A DNA stretch of 64,000 nt from Allobosea sp. BK604 (GTDB lineage: Bacteria; Pseudomonadota; Alphaproteobacteria; Rhizobiales; Beijerinckiaceae): positions 558,001 through 622,000 of the forward strand of contig NZ_SLZF01000003.1 in the NCBI RefSeq assembly GCF_004341515.1, written 5' to 3'. The notes beneath the pieces were generated by a model. The model was not told the origin of the DNA. It did no database searches and saw only the letters and a program-made list of their open reading frames with translations. Below, one piece after another: positions 7,965 to 15,676 of this stretch. How positions within the stretch are numbered: the first letter of the stretch is position 1; every line of letters starts with the position of its first letter. Made by a program: the position numbers and the translations under genes.

Positions 7965-9074
7965 ATGAACGCAGAACGCTCCCTGGGCATGCCCAAGACG
8001 GCCTGGATCTACCCGCTCCTCGGCCTGCTCTTTTACGGCGCAGCCTCCGCGCTCGGCTTCGCCGATCGCCTGGCGCCGGGCATCACCGGGATCGTCTTCG
8101 CCGTCCTGCTGATCCCCGTGATCTTCGGCGCGATCTTCGCCGCCGTCTATCACGCGGAGGTGATCGCGCATTGGAGCGGCGAACCCTATGGCACGCTCGT
8201 GCTGACCGCCGCCGTCACCATCATCGAGGTGGCGCTGATCGCCTCGATCATGCTCTCGGGCAAGGATGGCAGCCCCGCCCTGGCGCGCGATACGGTCTAT
8301 GCCGTGGTGATGACGGTCTGCACCGGCCTGACCGGGCTGTGCATCCTTGCCGGCGGTTTGCGCTATCGCGAGCAGAGCTTCCGCGTCCCCGGCGCCAGCG
8401 CCTATCTCACCGTGCTGCTCGTGCTGGCGACGCTGACGCTGATCCTGCCGAACTACACCACGGAAACGCCAGGCCCGAGCTATTCCAAAAGCCAGCTCGC
8501 CTTCGCAGCCGTCGTCACCGTCGTGCTCTATGGCGCCTTTCTTTACATCCAGACCGTCCGCCATCGCGACTATTTCATCTTCATCGCGGGCGAGGGCGAA
8601 GACGACACCCATCACTCGCTGCGCCGCGTCGGCATCAGCGTCGCGTTGCTCCTCGTTTCGCTATTGGCCGTCATCCTGCTCTCGAAGAAATTCTCCGTCA
8701 TCGTCGAGCTCGGGCGCGAGGCGATCGGCGCCCCGCCTCCGGTCACCGGCCTCGTCGTCGCGATCCTGATCCTGCTCCCCGAGGGCATCGCGGCAGTGCA
8801 GGCTGCCCGCAAGGACGAGCTGCAGAAATCGCTCAACCTCGCGCTCGGCTCGGCTCTGGCGACGATCGGCATGACCTTCCCGGCCGTCGCCCTGGTCGCG
8901 CTCCATCTCGACAAGCCGCTGGTGCTCGGCCTCGACGCCTCCGACTCGGTGCTGCTGGCGCTCACGCTGCTGGTCAGCACGCTCACCTTCGCCACCGGCC
9001 GCACCAATATCCTCAACGGTTTCGTCTATCTGGTGATCTTCGCCACCTTCCTGTTCCTGACCTTCCAGCCCTGA
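7965..9074 (+). CDS. Ca2+/H+ antiporter (ChaA/CaCA-type ionic transporter)
   Basis: Inner-membrane cation/proton exchanger of 369 residues with about eleven hydrophobic segments. The two inverted CaCA repeats are visible: the first around VTIIEVALIASIMLSG (about residues 84-99), the second around LLPEGIAAVQAARKDELQKSLNLALGSALATIGMTFPAV (about 270-308), each with the acidic residue expected to bind the cation. The ATG at 7965 is preferred over in-frame upstream codons because the hydrophobic region begins shortly after it. It starts 76 bp after the metallo-hydrolase and may be co-transcribed. Ion specificity (Ca2+, Na+ or K+) is not fixed by sequence. Confidence 0.88.
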   Translation: MNAERSLGMPKTAWIYPLLGLLFYGAASALGFADRLAPGITGIVFAVLLIPVIFGAIFAAVYHAEVIAHWSGEPYGTLVLTAAVTIIEVALIASIMLSGKDGSPALARDTVYAVVMTVCTGLTGLCILAGGLRYREQSFRVPGASAYLTVLLVLATLTLILPNYTTETPGPSYSKSQLAFAAVVTVVLYGAFLYIQTVRHRDYFIFIAGEGEDDTHHSLRRVGISVALLLVSLLAVILLSKKFSVIVELGREAIGAPPPVTGLVVAILILLPEGIAAVQAARKDELQKSLNLALGSALATIGMTFPAVALVALHLDKPLVLGLDASDSVLLALTLLVSTLTFATGRTNILNGFVYLVIFATFLFLTFQP

Positions 9075-9259
9075 GCGTTGACAGCGGGAACAGCCCATCC
9101 CTAAGGTTGCGTCAGGCCGGATACAGCCTGCCGCTCGCGCCCGTCAGGGCATGGTGAATGTATCTCCTTGGCGCTCCCTCCCGATCCTGATCGATTCGGC
9201 GGATGCTTCAGCAATGCGAGCCCTGATCGCCTCGTCCGCCGTCGAGAAGGATTGTGATC

Positions 9260-9835
9260 ATGCGCACCTATCGCGATGCGAAACTGATGGCCAAGGCCCT
9301 GCGCGAAGCTCTGGCGCCGCAGGCCGCGCTCTCCCATGCCCAGACGCTGGAGATCGTCGCCCGCCAGTTCGGCTATGACGACTGGAACATCCTCGCCGCC
9401 AAGATCGGCAGGGCCGAGAAGGACAACAACGAGGCCGAGCTTCCGGCGATCCCCGCCGACGGTATCGGCCTCGCCATGGGCATCCCGGTCCTGCGGATCT
9501 TCGATGTCGAGAAGGCCAGGGAGTTCTATCTCGGCTTCCTCGGCTTCAGCATGGATTGGGACCATCGCTACGGCGAGAATTTCCCGATCTACATGCAGGT
9601 CTCACGCTCGGGCCTGAAGCTGCATCTCTCCGAGCATCATGGCGATGCCAGCCCGGGCTCGACCGTCTTCGTCTGGATGCAGGGCGTCGACGCCTATCGC
9701 GCCGAACTGATCGGCAAGAGCTACCCCTATTCCAAGCCCGGTATCCAGGAGCACGGGCCGGGCGGTCGCACGCTCGAAGTGCCGGATCCGTTCGGCAACC
9801 GCATCCGCTTCTGCGAGAAGCGCGCGGAGGGCTGA
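9260..9835 (+). CDS. VOC (glyoxalase/bleomycin-resistance) family protein with N-terminal helical extension
   Basis: Protein of 191 residues from ATG 9260 (GAGAAGG about 9 nt upstream; a GTG two codons earlier is possible). Residues 1-50 (MRTYRDAKLMAKALREALAP, then IVARQFGYDDWNILAAKI) form a helical domain often found fused to glyoxalase-like proteins. Residues about 70-190 form a VOC module: IPVLRIFDVEKAREFYLGFLGF, then HLSEHHGDASPGS and GRTLEVPDPFGNRIRFCEK, with the usual His and Glu metal-ligand positions. It stands alone between the antiporter and the ornithine decarboxylase leader. Substrate unknown. Confidence 0.83.
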   Translation: MRTYRDAKLMAKALREALAPQAALSHAQTLEIVARQFGYDDWNILAAKIGRAEKDNNEAELPAIPADGIGLAMGIPVLRIFDVEKAREFYLGFLGFSMDWDHRYGENFPIYMQVSRSGLKLHLSEHHGDASPGSTVFVWMQGVDAYRAELIGKSYPYSKPGIQEHGPGGRTLEVPDPFGNRIRFCEKRAEG

Positions 9836-9933
9836 TTCAGCCGGCTCATATCGGTCTGCGCCCTGGACTCCCCGGTCCGGGGCGTTTCCTTAGCCGCGTT
9901 CGCTAAAAAATCCGAACGTGGGTCAAAAAAAAC

Positions 9934-9962
9934 TTGAACCCCGGGGAACCCGTCCGTATATG
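9934..9962 (+). promoter_or_regulatory. Sigma-70-type promoter of the ornithine decarboxylase leader
   Basis: TTGAAC at 9934-9939 and TATATG at 9957-9962 are separated by exactly 17 bp, placing a start near 9969. Transcription from here would give a leader of about 440 nt before the ATG at 10408. Confidence 0.6.
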
Positions 9963-9968
9963 GGCCTT

Positions 9969-10407
9969 ACCCAATTCGCACGTGCCTGTGGCCGCGTGCC
10001 GGTCGGTGGGCATCCGGACAAGAGGCCGGACAGCCGCCAGGGGTTGGAAGACGGATGGAGGGGATGGACATCCCTCAAATCACGCTTCCCGGTTCTCGCA
10101 AGAGGATCGTTCCCCAACAGCGACCGGCAGCCGGAGGCGAAACCGGCGAACCCCGAATCTCCACGGGGGACGCAGCTTAAAGCAACGACGGAGCGGGCTT
10201 TTTTGGTCTCGTTGGTCCTCCAAAGGCCAACACCGAAGAGGCTTGTCCTTCATTGCCGGGCGTGCGGGGGCTTCCCCAATCGACGGTGTTTTCGGGTCCG
10301 GACGGTTCGTCCGCTGTTCTCGGCGTCTCCAACGCGCCGTGACCGCGTACGACTCACCCGGCGATACGTCGTATCGGCGCCGCTTGCGCCGGAGGGGAGT
10401 CGCGCCG
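9969..10407 (+). ncRNA. Long structured 5' leader of ornithine decarboxylase (speF-type RNA)
   Basis: About 440 nt of apparently non-coding sequence lie between a good promoter and the decarboxylase start. An RNA element named speF is established upstream of predicted ornithine decarboxylase genes in alphaproteobacteria (found with the SAM-II, serC, suhB and ybhL motifs), and position, size and downstream gene match. The stretch holds several complementary segments, such as GGGGATGGACATCCC near 10058-10072 and GGTCGGTGGGCATCCGGACAAGAGGCCGGAC near its start in two pieces. I did not fold it or align it to the Rfam model, so the exact boundaries are approximate. Confidence 0.65.
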
Positions 10408-11553
10408 ATGACCGAGCGCATCCGTGAGTTTCTTCGTAACCGCCGCGAGGACGGTCCCTGCGTCGTCATCGACCTCGATGTCGTGCGTGAGAACTATCAC
10501 GCCTTCTCCCGCGCCCTGCCGGACACCCGCGTCTTCTATGCCGTGAAGGCGAATCCGGGACCGGAAGTGCTCGCCCTGCTGGCCAAGCTCGGCTCCTGCT
10601 TCGATTGCGCCTCGGTCGTCGAGATCGAGCTCGCGCTCGCGGCCGGCGCCACGGCCGACCGCATCTCCTTCGGCAACACGATCAAGAAGGAGCGCGACGT
10701 CGCCCGCTCGATGGAGCTCGGCGTGCGCCTCTTCGCGGTCGACTGCATCGCCGAGGTCGAGAAGGTCGCCCGCGCCGCCAAGGCGACCGGTGCCAAGGAC
10801 GCGCGCATCTTCTGCCGCATCCTCTGCGACGGTGCCGGCGCCGACTGGCCGCTCTCGCGCAAGTTCGGCTGCGTGCCCGAGATGGCCGCGGACGTGCTCG
10901 AGCATGGCCATCGCCTCGGCCTGACCGCCTATGGCATCTCGTTCCATGTCGGCTCGCAGCAGGCCAATGTGAAGGCCTGGGATTCGGCGCTGGCCTCGGC
11001 CTCGGCCGTGTTCAAGGAATGCGCTGCCCGCGGCATCTCGCTGTCGATGGTCAATCTCGGCGGCGGTTTCCCGGCGCGCTACCTGCGTCCGATCCCGGGC
11101 GTCCCGGCCTATGGCGATGCGATCTTCCAGGCGCTGTCGAAGCATTTCGGCAACCGTCTGCCGGAGACGATCATCGAGCCGGGCCGCGGCATGGTCGGCG
11201 ATGCCGGCCTGATCGAGGCCGAAGTCGTGCTCGTCTCGAAGAAGAGCGAGGATGACCAGGTGCGCTGGGTCTATCTCGACATCGGCAAGTTCAACGGTCT
11301 CGCCGAGACCATGGACGAGGCGATCCGCTACCCGATCCGCACCACGCGGGACGGCGACGCGACCGTGCCCTGCATCCTGGCCGGCCCGACCTGCGACTCG
11401 GTCGATGTGCTCTACGAGAAGACCCCGTACATGCTGCCCTTCTCGCTCGAGATCGGCGACCGGGTGCTGATCGAGGGCACGGGCGCCTATACGACGACCT
11501 ACTCGGCCGTCGCCTTCAACGGCTTCCCGCCGCTGAAGCAGTACGTCATCTGA
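10408..11553 (+). CDS. speF: Ornithine/lysine-type decarboxylase, alanine-racemase fold (group IV)
   Basis: PLP-dependent decarboxylase of 381 residues that makes putrescine from ornithine. The PLP lysine is Lys47 in FYAVKANPGPEVL. HVGSQQ (about 180) and the glycine-rich phosphate loop VNLGGGFPARY (about 215-225) follow, EPGRGMVGDAG is near residue 255, and the catalytic-loop cysteine is in GPTCDSVDVLYE near 330. The start at 10408 has GGAGGGGA upstream; the frame is open for 158 more codons 5', but that part is the structured leader. It feeds the homospermidine synthase about 5 kb downstream. Specificity for ornithine over lysine is inferred from the leader and from family. Confidence 0.92.
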   Translation: MTERIREFLRNRREDGPCVVIDLDVVRENYHAFSRALPDTRVFYAVKANPGPEVLALLAKLGSCFDCASVVEIELALAAGATADRISFGNTIKKERDVARSMELGVRLFAVDCIAEVEKVARAAKATGAKDARIFCRILCDGAGADWPLSRKFGCVPEMAADVLEHGHRLGLTAYGISFHVGSQQANVKAWDSALASASAVFKECAARGISLSMVNLGGGFPARYLRPIPGVPAYGDAIFQALSKHFGNRLPETIIEPGRGMVGDAGLIEAEVVLVSKKSEDDQVRWVYLDIGKFNGLAETMDEAIRYPIRTTRDGDATVPCILAGPTCDSVDVLYEKTPYMLPFSLEIGDRVLIEGTGAYTTTYSAVAFNGFPPLKQYVI

Positions 11554-11562
11554 CGTAAGAAC

Positions 11563-11580
11563 GGGGGCTTTCCCGCCCCC
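11563..11580 (+). terminator. Hairpin after ornithine decarboxylase
   Basis: GGGGGC (11563-11568) pairs with GCCCCC (11575-11580) around TTTCCC, 10 bp after the stop codon. The following TGTGTATC is only moderately T-rich. Confidence 0.55.
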
Positions 11581-11783
11581 TGTGTATCGGGTCCGGCGAA
11601 GCGCCCTGTCAGGAGTCGGCAGGCCGCCCGGGAAACTGGGCGGAGCGTTCGCGCCTCCAAGAATGGAGGGCGCGGACGTGGCTCCCGCCGGACCCCTCTT
11701 CCACACATCCCAGTCGTTTGTGGCCGCGTTCGCGCGGCGCCGGGAAGGTCCATGAGGATGGGCGCTCCGGCCGGAGGTGCGTC

Positions 11784-12320
11784 ATGATCACGATTCGCGA
11801 CGAAATTGCTGCCGATATCCCGGCCCGTGAAACCTTGCTCGACATTTGCCTGGGCGAGCGCCGCACCGCCAAGTCGAGCGAGCGCCTGCGCGAGGGCCGC
11901 CTGCCGGCCGAAGGCCTGGCGTTGATCGCCGAGCGCGACGGCAAGCTCGCGGCGACCGTACGCCTCTGGCCTGTCGAAGCGAACGGTGTGAAGGCGCTGC
12001 TGCTCGGCCCGCTCGCGGTCTCCCCCGAGCTGCAGGGCGAGGGCCTGGGCAAGGCGATGATGCGCGAGGCGATCTGGCGCGCCGCCTGCCACGGCCATGG
12101 CGCGATCATCCTCGTCGGCGACGCTCCCTACTATTCGCGCTTCGGCTTCTCGACCGAGCCGACCCGGTCGCTCGCCATGCCGGGCCCGGTCGAGCGCGAG
12201 CGCTTCCTGGCGCTCGAGCTGCGCGACGGCGCGCTCGATGGCGCCAAGGGCGTGCTGGTCGCGGCCGGCCGTGCCGACGCCACTGCGCCGGCTGCTGCGT
12301 CTTTGCGCCGCGCCGCCTGA
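11784..12320 (+). CDS. GNAT-family N-acetyltransferase (YhbS-like)
   Basis: Predicted acetyltransferase of 178 residues in the YhbS/COG3153 group. Residues 1-20 (MITIRDEIAADIPARETLLD) lead to VRLWPVEANGVKALLLGPLAVSPELQGEGLGKAMMREA at about 63-100, where Q-G-E-G-L-G-K is the acetyl-CoA loop, followed by GAIILVGDAPYYSRFGFS (about 112-129), the group's conserved Tyr-Phe-Gly segment. ATG 11784 has GGAGGTG 7 nt upstream. It sits 230 bp after ornithine decarboxylase with a hairpin between. A polyamine substrate would fit the neighbourhood, but this is only a guess. Confidence 0.82.
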   Translation: MITIRDEIAADIPARETLLDICLGERRTAKSSERLREGRLPAEGLALIAERDGKLAATVRLWPVEANGVKALLLGPLAVSPELQGEGLGKAMMREAIWRAACHGHGAIILVGDAPYYSRFGFSTEPTRSLAMPGPVERERFLALELRDGALDGAKGVLVAAGRADATAPAAASLRRAA

Positions 12321-12431
12321 TATTCCGCCAGACGCGCCCGGCCTCGCGCCGGGCGCGTCACCGCTCCGTCATCGACCAGTCACCTAAACGTCGTTCGCTA
12401 TCGCCATCACCCCCGGCACAGGCAGGGGTTC

Positions 12432-13373
12432 ATGGCGAACGCGGTTCTCACAGGCGAAGCTGAGCTGGCTTCAGACGAGCGGAGGGCACCCTGGCGGGTG
12501 AACCGCCAGCTCCTGGTCGCGCTCGGCCTGCTCGCGCCTTCGCTGGTCTTCCTGGCGCTCTTCACCTACTGGCCCGTGCTCCAGGTCCTCTGGCAGGCGG
12601 CGCATAATCAGGTCCGTGCCGGCAGCCCGCAGGTCTTCGTCGGCTTCGACAATTTCACTGGCCTCTTCGCCGATTCGGCCTTCCGCAAGGCCTTCGCCAA
12701 CAACCTGATCTACGCATTCGGCACGGTGATCCCCAGCCTCGTGCTGGCGCTCGGCTTCGCCATGGCGCTGGCGAAATCGAACCGCGTCAATTCGCTGTTC
12801 CGCGCCCTGTTCTTCCTGCCGGTGCTGGTGCCGCTGGTCGCGGCCGCCTCGATCTTCCTCTTCATCTTCCTGCCCAATGTCGGCCTGCTCGACTATTATC
12901 TCGGCAAGCTGGCGCTGAGCGGCCCGAACTGGCTCGGCGATCCCGATATCGCGCTCTACGCGATCATGGGCCTGACCATCTGGAAGAATGCCGGCTACTA
13001 CATGCTGTTCTTCCTCGCCGGCCTTCAGGCCGTGCCGGCCGATGCCTATGAGGCGGCGATCCTCGACGGCGCGGGTCCATGGCAGCGCCTGCGCTATGTC
13101 ACCTTGCCCTATCTGAAGCCGACCATCGGCTTCGTGCTGGTGGTCGGCCTGATCAACGTGGTGACGCAGGTCGACCATGTCTTCGTCCTGACCAAGGGCG
13201 GCCCGTCGGATTCGACCAATCTCCTGCTCTTCTACGTCTACCAGCAGGCGGTCGAGAATTACGATCACGGCCGCGCCGCCGCCGGAACGCTGGTGATGCT
13301 GGCGCTGCTCTTCGCCATCACCTTCTCGTCGCTGCGCACGCTCGAGCGCTCCTTCGGGGAGCGCGAAGCATGA
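12432..13373 (+). CDS. Sugar/glycerol-phosphate-type ABC transporter permease (UgpA/MalF-like)
   Basis: Inner-membrane permease of 313 residues with six hydrophobic segments, starting near residue 29 (LLVALGLLAPSLVFLALFTYWPV). The cytoplasmic EAA loop that contacts the ATPase is EAAILDGAGPWQRLRYVTLPYLKP at about residues 208-231. It overlaps the next permease gene by 4 bp (ATGA), showing an operon. Close in layout to UgpA of the glycerol-3-phosphate importer; the GpdQ-like enzyme two genes on supports a glycerophosphodiester or glycerol-phosphate substrate, but sugar uptake remains possible. Confidence 0.88.
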   Translation: MANAVLTGEAELASDERRAPWRVNRQLLVALGLLAPSLVFLALFTYWPVLQVLWQAAHNQVRAGSPQVFVGFDNFTGLFADSAFRKAFANNLIYAFGTVIPSLVLALGFAMALAKSNRVNSLFRALFFLPVLVPLVAAASIFLFIFLPNVGLLDYYLGKLALSGPNWLGDPDIALYAIMGLTIWKNAGYYMLFFLAGLQAVPADAYEAAILDGAGPWQRLRYVTLPYLKPTIGFVLVVGLINVVTQVDHVFVLTKGGPSDSTNLLLFYVYQQAVENYDHGRAAAGTLVMLALLFAITFSSLRTLERSFGEREA

Positions 13374-14206
13374 GCGTCGCCACTCGCGAGATCACCCCGA
13401 CGCTCGGCTATGGCGCGACGCTGCTGCTCGCCGCGCTCTGGGTCATCCCCTTCGTCTGGATGCTGGTCGCGGCCTTCAATCCGCAGACCTATGGCGGCGC
13501 GGCGATGGCCTCGCTGCTGCCCTCCTATGTGCCGACGCTGAACAATTTCGCTGAAGCCTGGGCCTCGGCCGACTTCCCGCGCTACACGCTCAATACCGCG
13601 ATCATCAGCCTCGGCACGCTCGCGGTGCAGATCGTCACGATCACCTTGGCCGGCTATGCATTCGCCCGGATCGAGTTTCCCGGTCGCACCTTCGTCTTCT
13701 ATCTCTTCCTGCTCCAGCTCATGCTGGCGCCGGTCGCGCTGATCATCCCCAATCTGGTGACGATCGCCTCGCTCGGGCTCTACGACACGCTGCTCGGCGT
13801 GATGGCGCCTTATTTCGCCTCGGCCTTCGGCACCTTCCTGATGCGGCAGGCCTTCAAGGCGATCCCGCGCGAGCTCGAGGACGCCGCGCTGATCGACGGC
13901 GCCAGCATCTGGCAGCGCATCGGCTACATCTACCTGCCGCTCGCCAAACCCTCGCTGATCGCCTTCTCGATCATCTCCCTCACCAGCCACTGGAACGAGT
14001 TCCTCTGGCCGCTGATGGTGATCAACTCGCCGGACCTGCGTCCGCTCACAGTCGGCCTCGCCACCTTCACCCGCGGCGCCGAGGGCGCGCAGGCCTGGGG
14101 CGTCATCGCCGCCGGCACCCTGATGGTCAGCGCGCCGCTGCTGATCGCCTTCGCGCTGTTCCAGCGCAGCTTCGTCAACTCCTTCGTTTCCTCCGGCATC
14201 AAATGA
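13370..14206 (+). CDS. ABC transporter permease (UgpE/MalG-like)
   Basis: Second permease of the same importer, 278 residues. The start at 13370 overlaps the end of the first permease (ATGA); a longer reading upstream is only a shadow of that gene. Six membrane segments begin at LGYGATLLLAALWVIPFVWMLVAAFNP. The EAA loop reads EDAALIDGASIWQRIGYIYLPLAKP at about residues 168-192. Its stop overlaps the ribosome-binding site of the substrate-binding protein gene. Confidence 0.88.
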   Translation: MSVATREITPTLGYGATLLLAALWVIPFVWMLVAAFNPQTYGGAAMASLLPSYVPTLNNFAEAWASADFPRYTLNTAIISLGTLAVQIVTITLAGYAFARIEFPGRTFVFYLFLLQLMLAPVALIIPNLVTIASLGLYDTLLGVMAPYFASAFGTFLMRQAFKAIPRELEDAALIDGASIWQRIGYIYLPLAKPSLIAFSIISLTSHWNEFLWPLMVINSPDLRPLTVGLATFTRGAEGAQAWGVIAAGTLMVSAPLLIAFALFQRSFVNSFVSSGIK

Positions 14207-14214
14207 GGATTGCC

Positions 14215-15546
14215 ATGACCAGCACACGCCGATCCATCCTCGGCGCCGCGGCCCTCGCCGCCGCCCTCGCCTTCTCGCCCGCCTTCGCGCAGGCCCCGAC
14301 CGAGATCGAGCTCTTCTTCCCGGTTCCCGTCGACGGCCAGCTCGCCCGCGACATGGCGACCATGATCAAGCAGTTCAACGAGACCCATCCCGCGATCAAG
14401 GCGACGCCGGTCTATACCGGCTCCTATGACGAGACCCTGATCAAGACCCGCGCCGCGATGAAGGCCGGCAAGCCGCCCGCGGCCGCGATCATGTCCGCCA
14501 ACTTCTTGCTCGACCTCAAGATCGAGGGCGAGATCCAGAAGCTCGACGACCTGATCAAGACCGACGGCAAGAGCAACGACGCCTTCATGGGCCAGTTCTT
14601 CCCGGCGCTCTACGGCAATGCCGTGATTGATCGCTCGGTCTATGGCGTGCCCTTCCACAACTCGACGCCGATCCTCTACATCAACGCCGAGCACTTCAAG
14701 GAAGCCGGCCTCGATCCCGAGAACCCGCCCAGGACCTGGGACGAGTTCGCCGCCGCCGCCAAGAAGCTGACCAAGCGTGAAGGCGACCGCGTCACCCGCT
14801 GGGGCGTCGCGATCCCCTCGCAATACGACACCGGCGGCTGGCTCCTGCAGGCGCTGACCTATTCGAATGGCGGCCGCTGGTTCAACCTCGATTACGCCGG
14901 CGAGGTCTATTACGACGCGCCCTCGACCCTCGGCGCCCTGACCTTCTGGAACGACCTCGTCGTCAAGCAGAAGGCGCTGCAGCCCGGCGTGCAGCAGGGC
15001 GGCGCGGTCACCACCGCCTTCCTGTCCGGCCAGGCCTCGATGATGCTGAACTCGACGGGCTCGCTGACCTTCGTCCGCAACAACGCCAAGTTCCCGTTCA
15101 AGGTCGCCTTCGTGCCGAAGAACCTGCAGAATCAGGTTCCGATCGGCGGCGCCTCGCTGGTGATCCCGACCGGTGTCGACGGCGAGCGCAAGAGGGCTGC
15201 CTGGACCCTGATCAACTGGATGACCTCGCCGGAGAAGTCCGGCTGGTGGAGCCGCGCCACCGGCTATTTCGCGCCGAACATGCGGGCCTATGACCTGCCG
15301 GACATGAGGGCCTTCCTCGAGAAGAACCCCGACGCCAAGGTCGCCGTCGACCAGCTCGCCTATGCCAAGCCCTGGTTCGCCACCTACAAGACCGTCGTCG
15401 TCCGCAAGGCGATCGAGGACGAGCTGCAGGCCGTGCTCTCCGGCAAGAAGCAGCCGAAGGAGGCGCTCGTCGCCGCCCAGAAGACCGCCGACGAGGTCAT
15501 GAAGCCCTATGTCGAGCAGACCGCGCTGAAGCTGCCGACGCAGTAA
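14215..15546 (+). CDS. ABC transporter substrate-binding protein (UgpB-like, family 1)
   Basis: Periplasmic solute-binding protein of 443 residues. The signal peptide MTSTRRSILGAAALAAALAFSPAFAQ has an Arg-Arg pair before a hydrophobic core, so Tat or Sec export is possible. The mature protein has the family-1 pattern: TEIELFFPVPVDGQLARDMATMIKQFNETHP, then SVYGVPFHNSTPILYINAEHFKEAGLDPENPPRTWDEF in pieces, and GWWSRATGYFAPN near the C-terminus, a segment also seen in UgpB. The start at 14215 is chosen for GAGG 7 nt upstream; an ATG at 14203 is possible. Third gene of the importer operon. Confidence 0.88.
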   Translation: MTSTRRSILGAAALAAALAFSPAFAQAPTEIELFFPVPVDGQLARDMATMIKQFNETHPAIKATPVYTGSYDETLIKTRAAMKAGKPPAAAIMSANFLLDLKIEGEIQKLDDLIKTDGKSNDAFMGQFFPALYGNAVIDRSVYGVPFHNSTPILYINAEHFKEAGLDPENPPRTWDEFAAAAKKLTKREGDRVTRWGVAIPSQYDTGGWLLQALTYSNGGRWFNLDYAGEVYYDAPSTLGALTFWNDLVVKQKALQPGVQQGGAVTTAFLSGQASMMLNSTGSLTFVRNNAKFPFKVAFVPKNLQNQVPIGGASLVIPTGVDGERKRAAWTLINWMTSPEKSGWWSRATGYFAPNMRAYDLPDMRAFLEKNPDAKVAVDQLAYAKPWFATYKTVVVRKAIEDELQAVLSGKKQPKEALVAAQKTADEVMKPYVEQTALKLPTQ

Positions 15547-15562
15547 GGCCCCGGCCTCATCC

Positions 15563-15649
15563 GTCATGGCCGGGCTTGTCCCGGCCATCCACGTCCCACT
15601 GGCATCCGCGTCGCAAGGCGTGGATACCAGGCACAAGCCCGGGCATGAC
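15563..15649. repeat. Palindromic intergenic repeat (rhizobial REP-like)
   Basis: GTCATGGCCGGGCTTGT at the left end and ACAAGCCCGGGCATGAC at the right end are inverted copies about 50 bp apart, with further internal complementarity (ATCCACG and CGTGGAT). This kind of GTCATGGCCGGGC repeat is abundant between genes of Hyphomicrobiales. It separates the binding-protein gene from the phosphodiesterase gene. Confidence 0.7.
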
Positions 15650-15676
15650 GCTCGCGCCCGTCTACGGATCCCCGCC

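Noticed and set aside
9934-10407. N-terminal extension of ornithine decarboxylase by 158 residues
   Set aside because: The family starts at the internal ATG 10408, which has a good ribosome-binding site, and the extra residues do not resemble protein sequence. Kept only as a low-interest observation.
10354-11706. 450-codon minus-strand open frame opposite ornithine decarboxylase
   Set aside because: Antisense shadow of a clear PLP enzyme gene.
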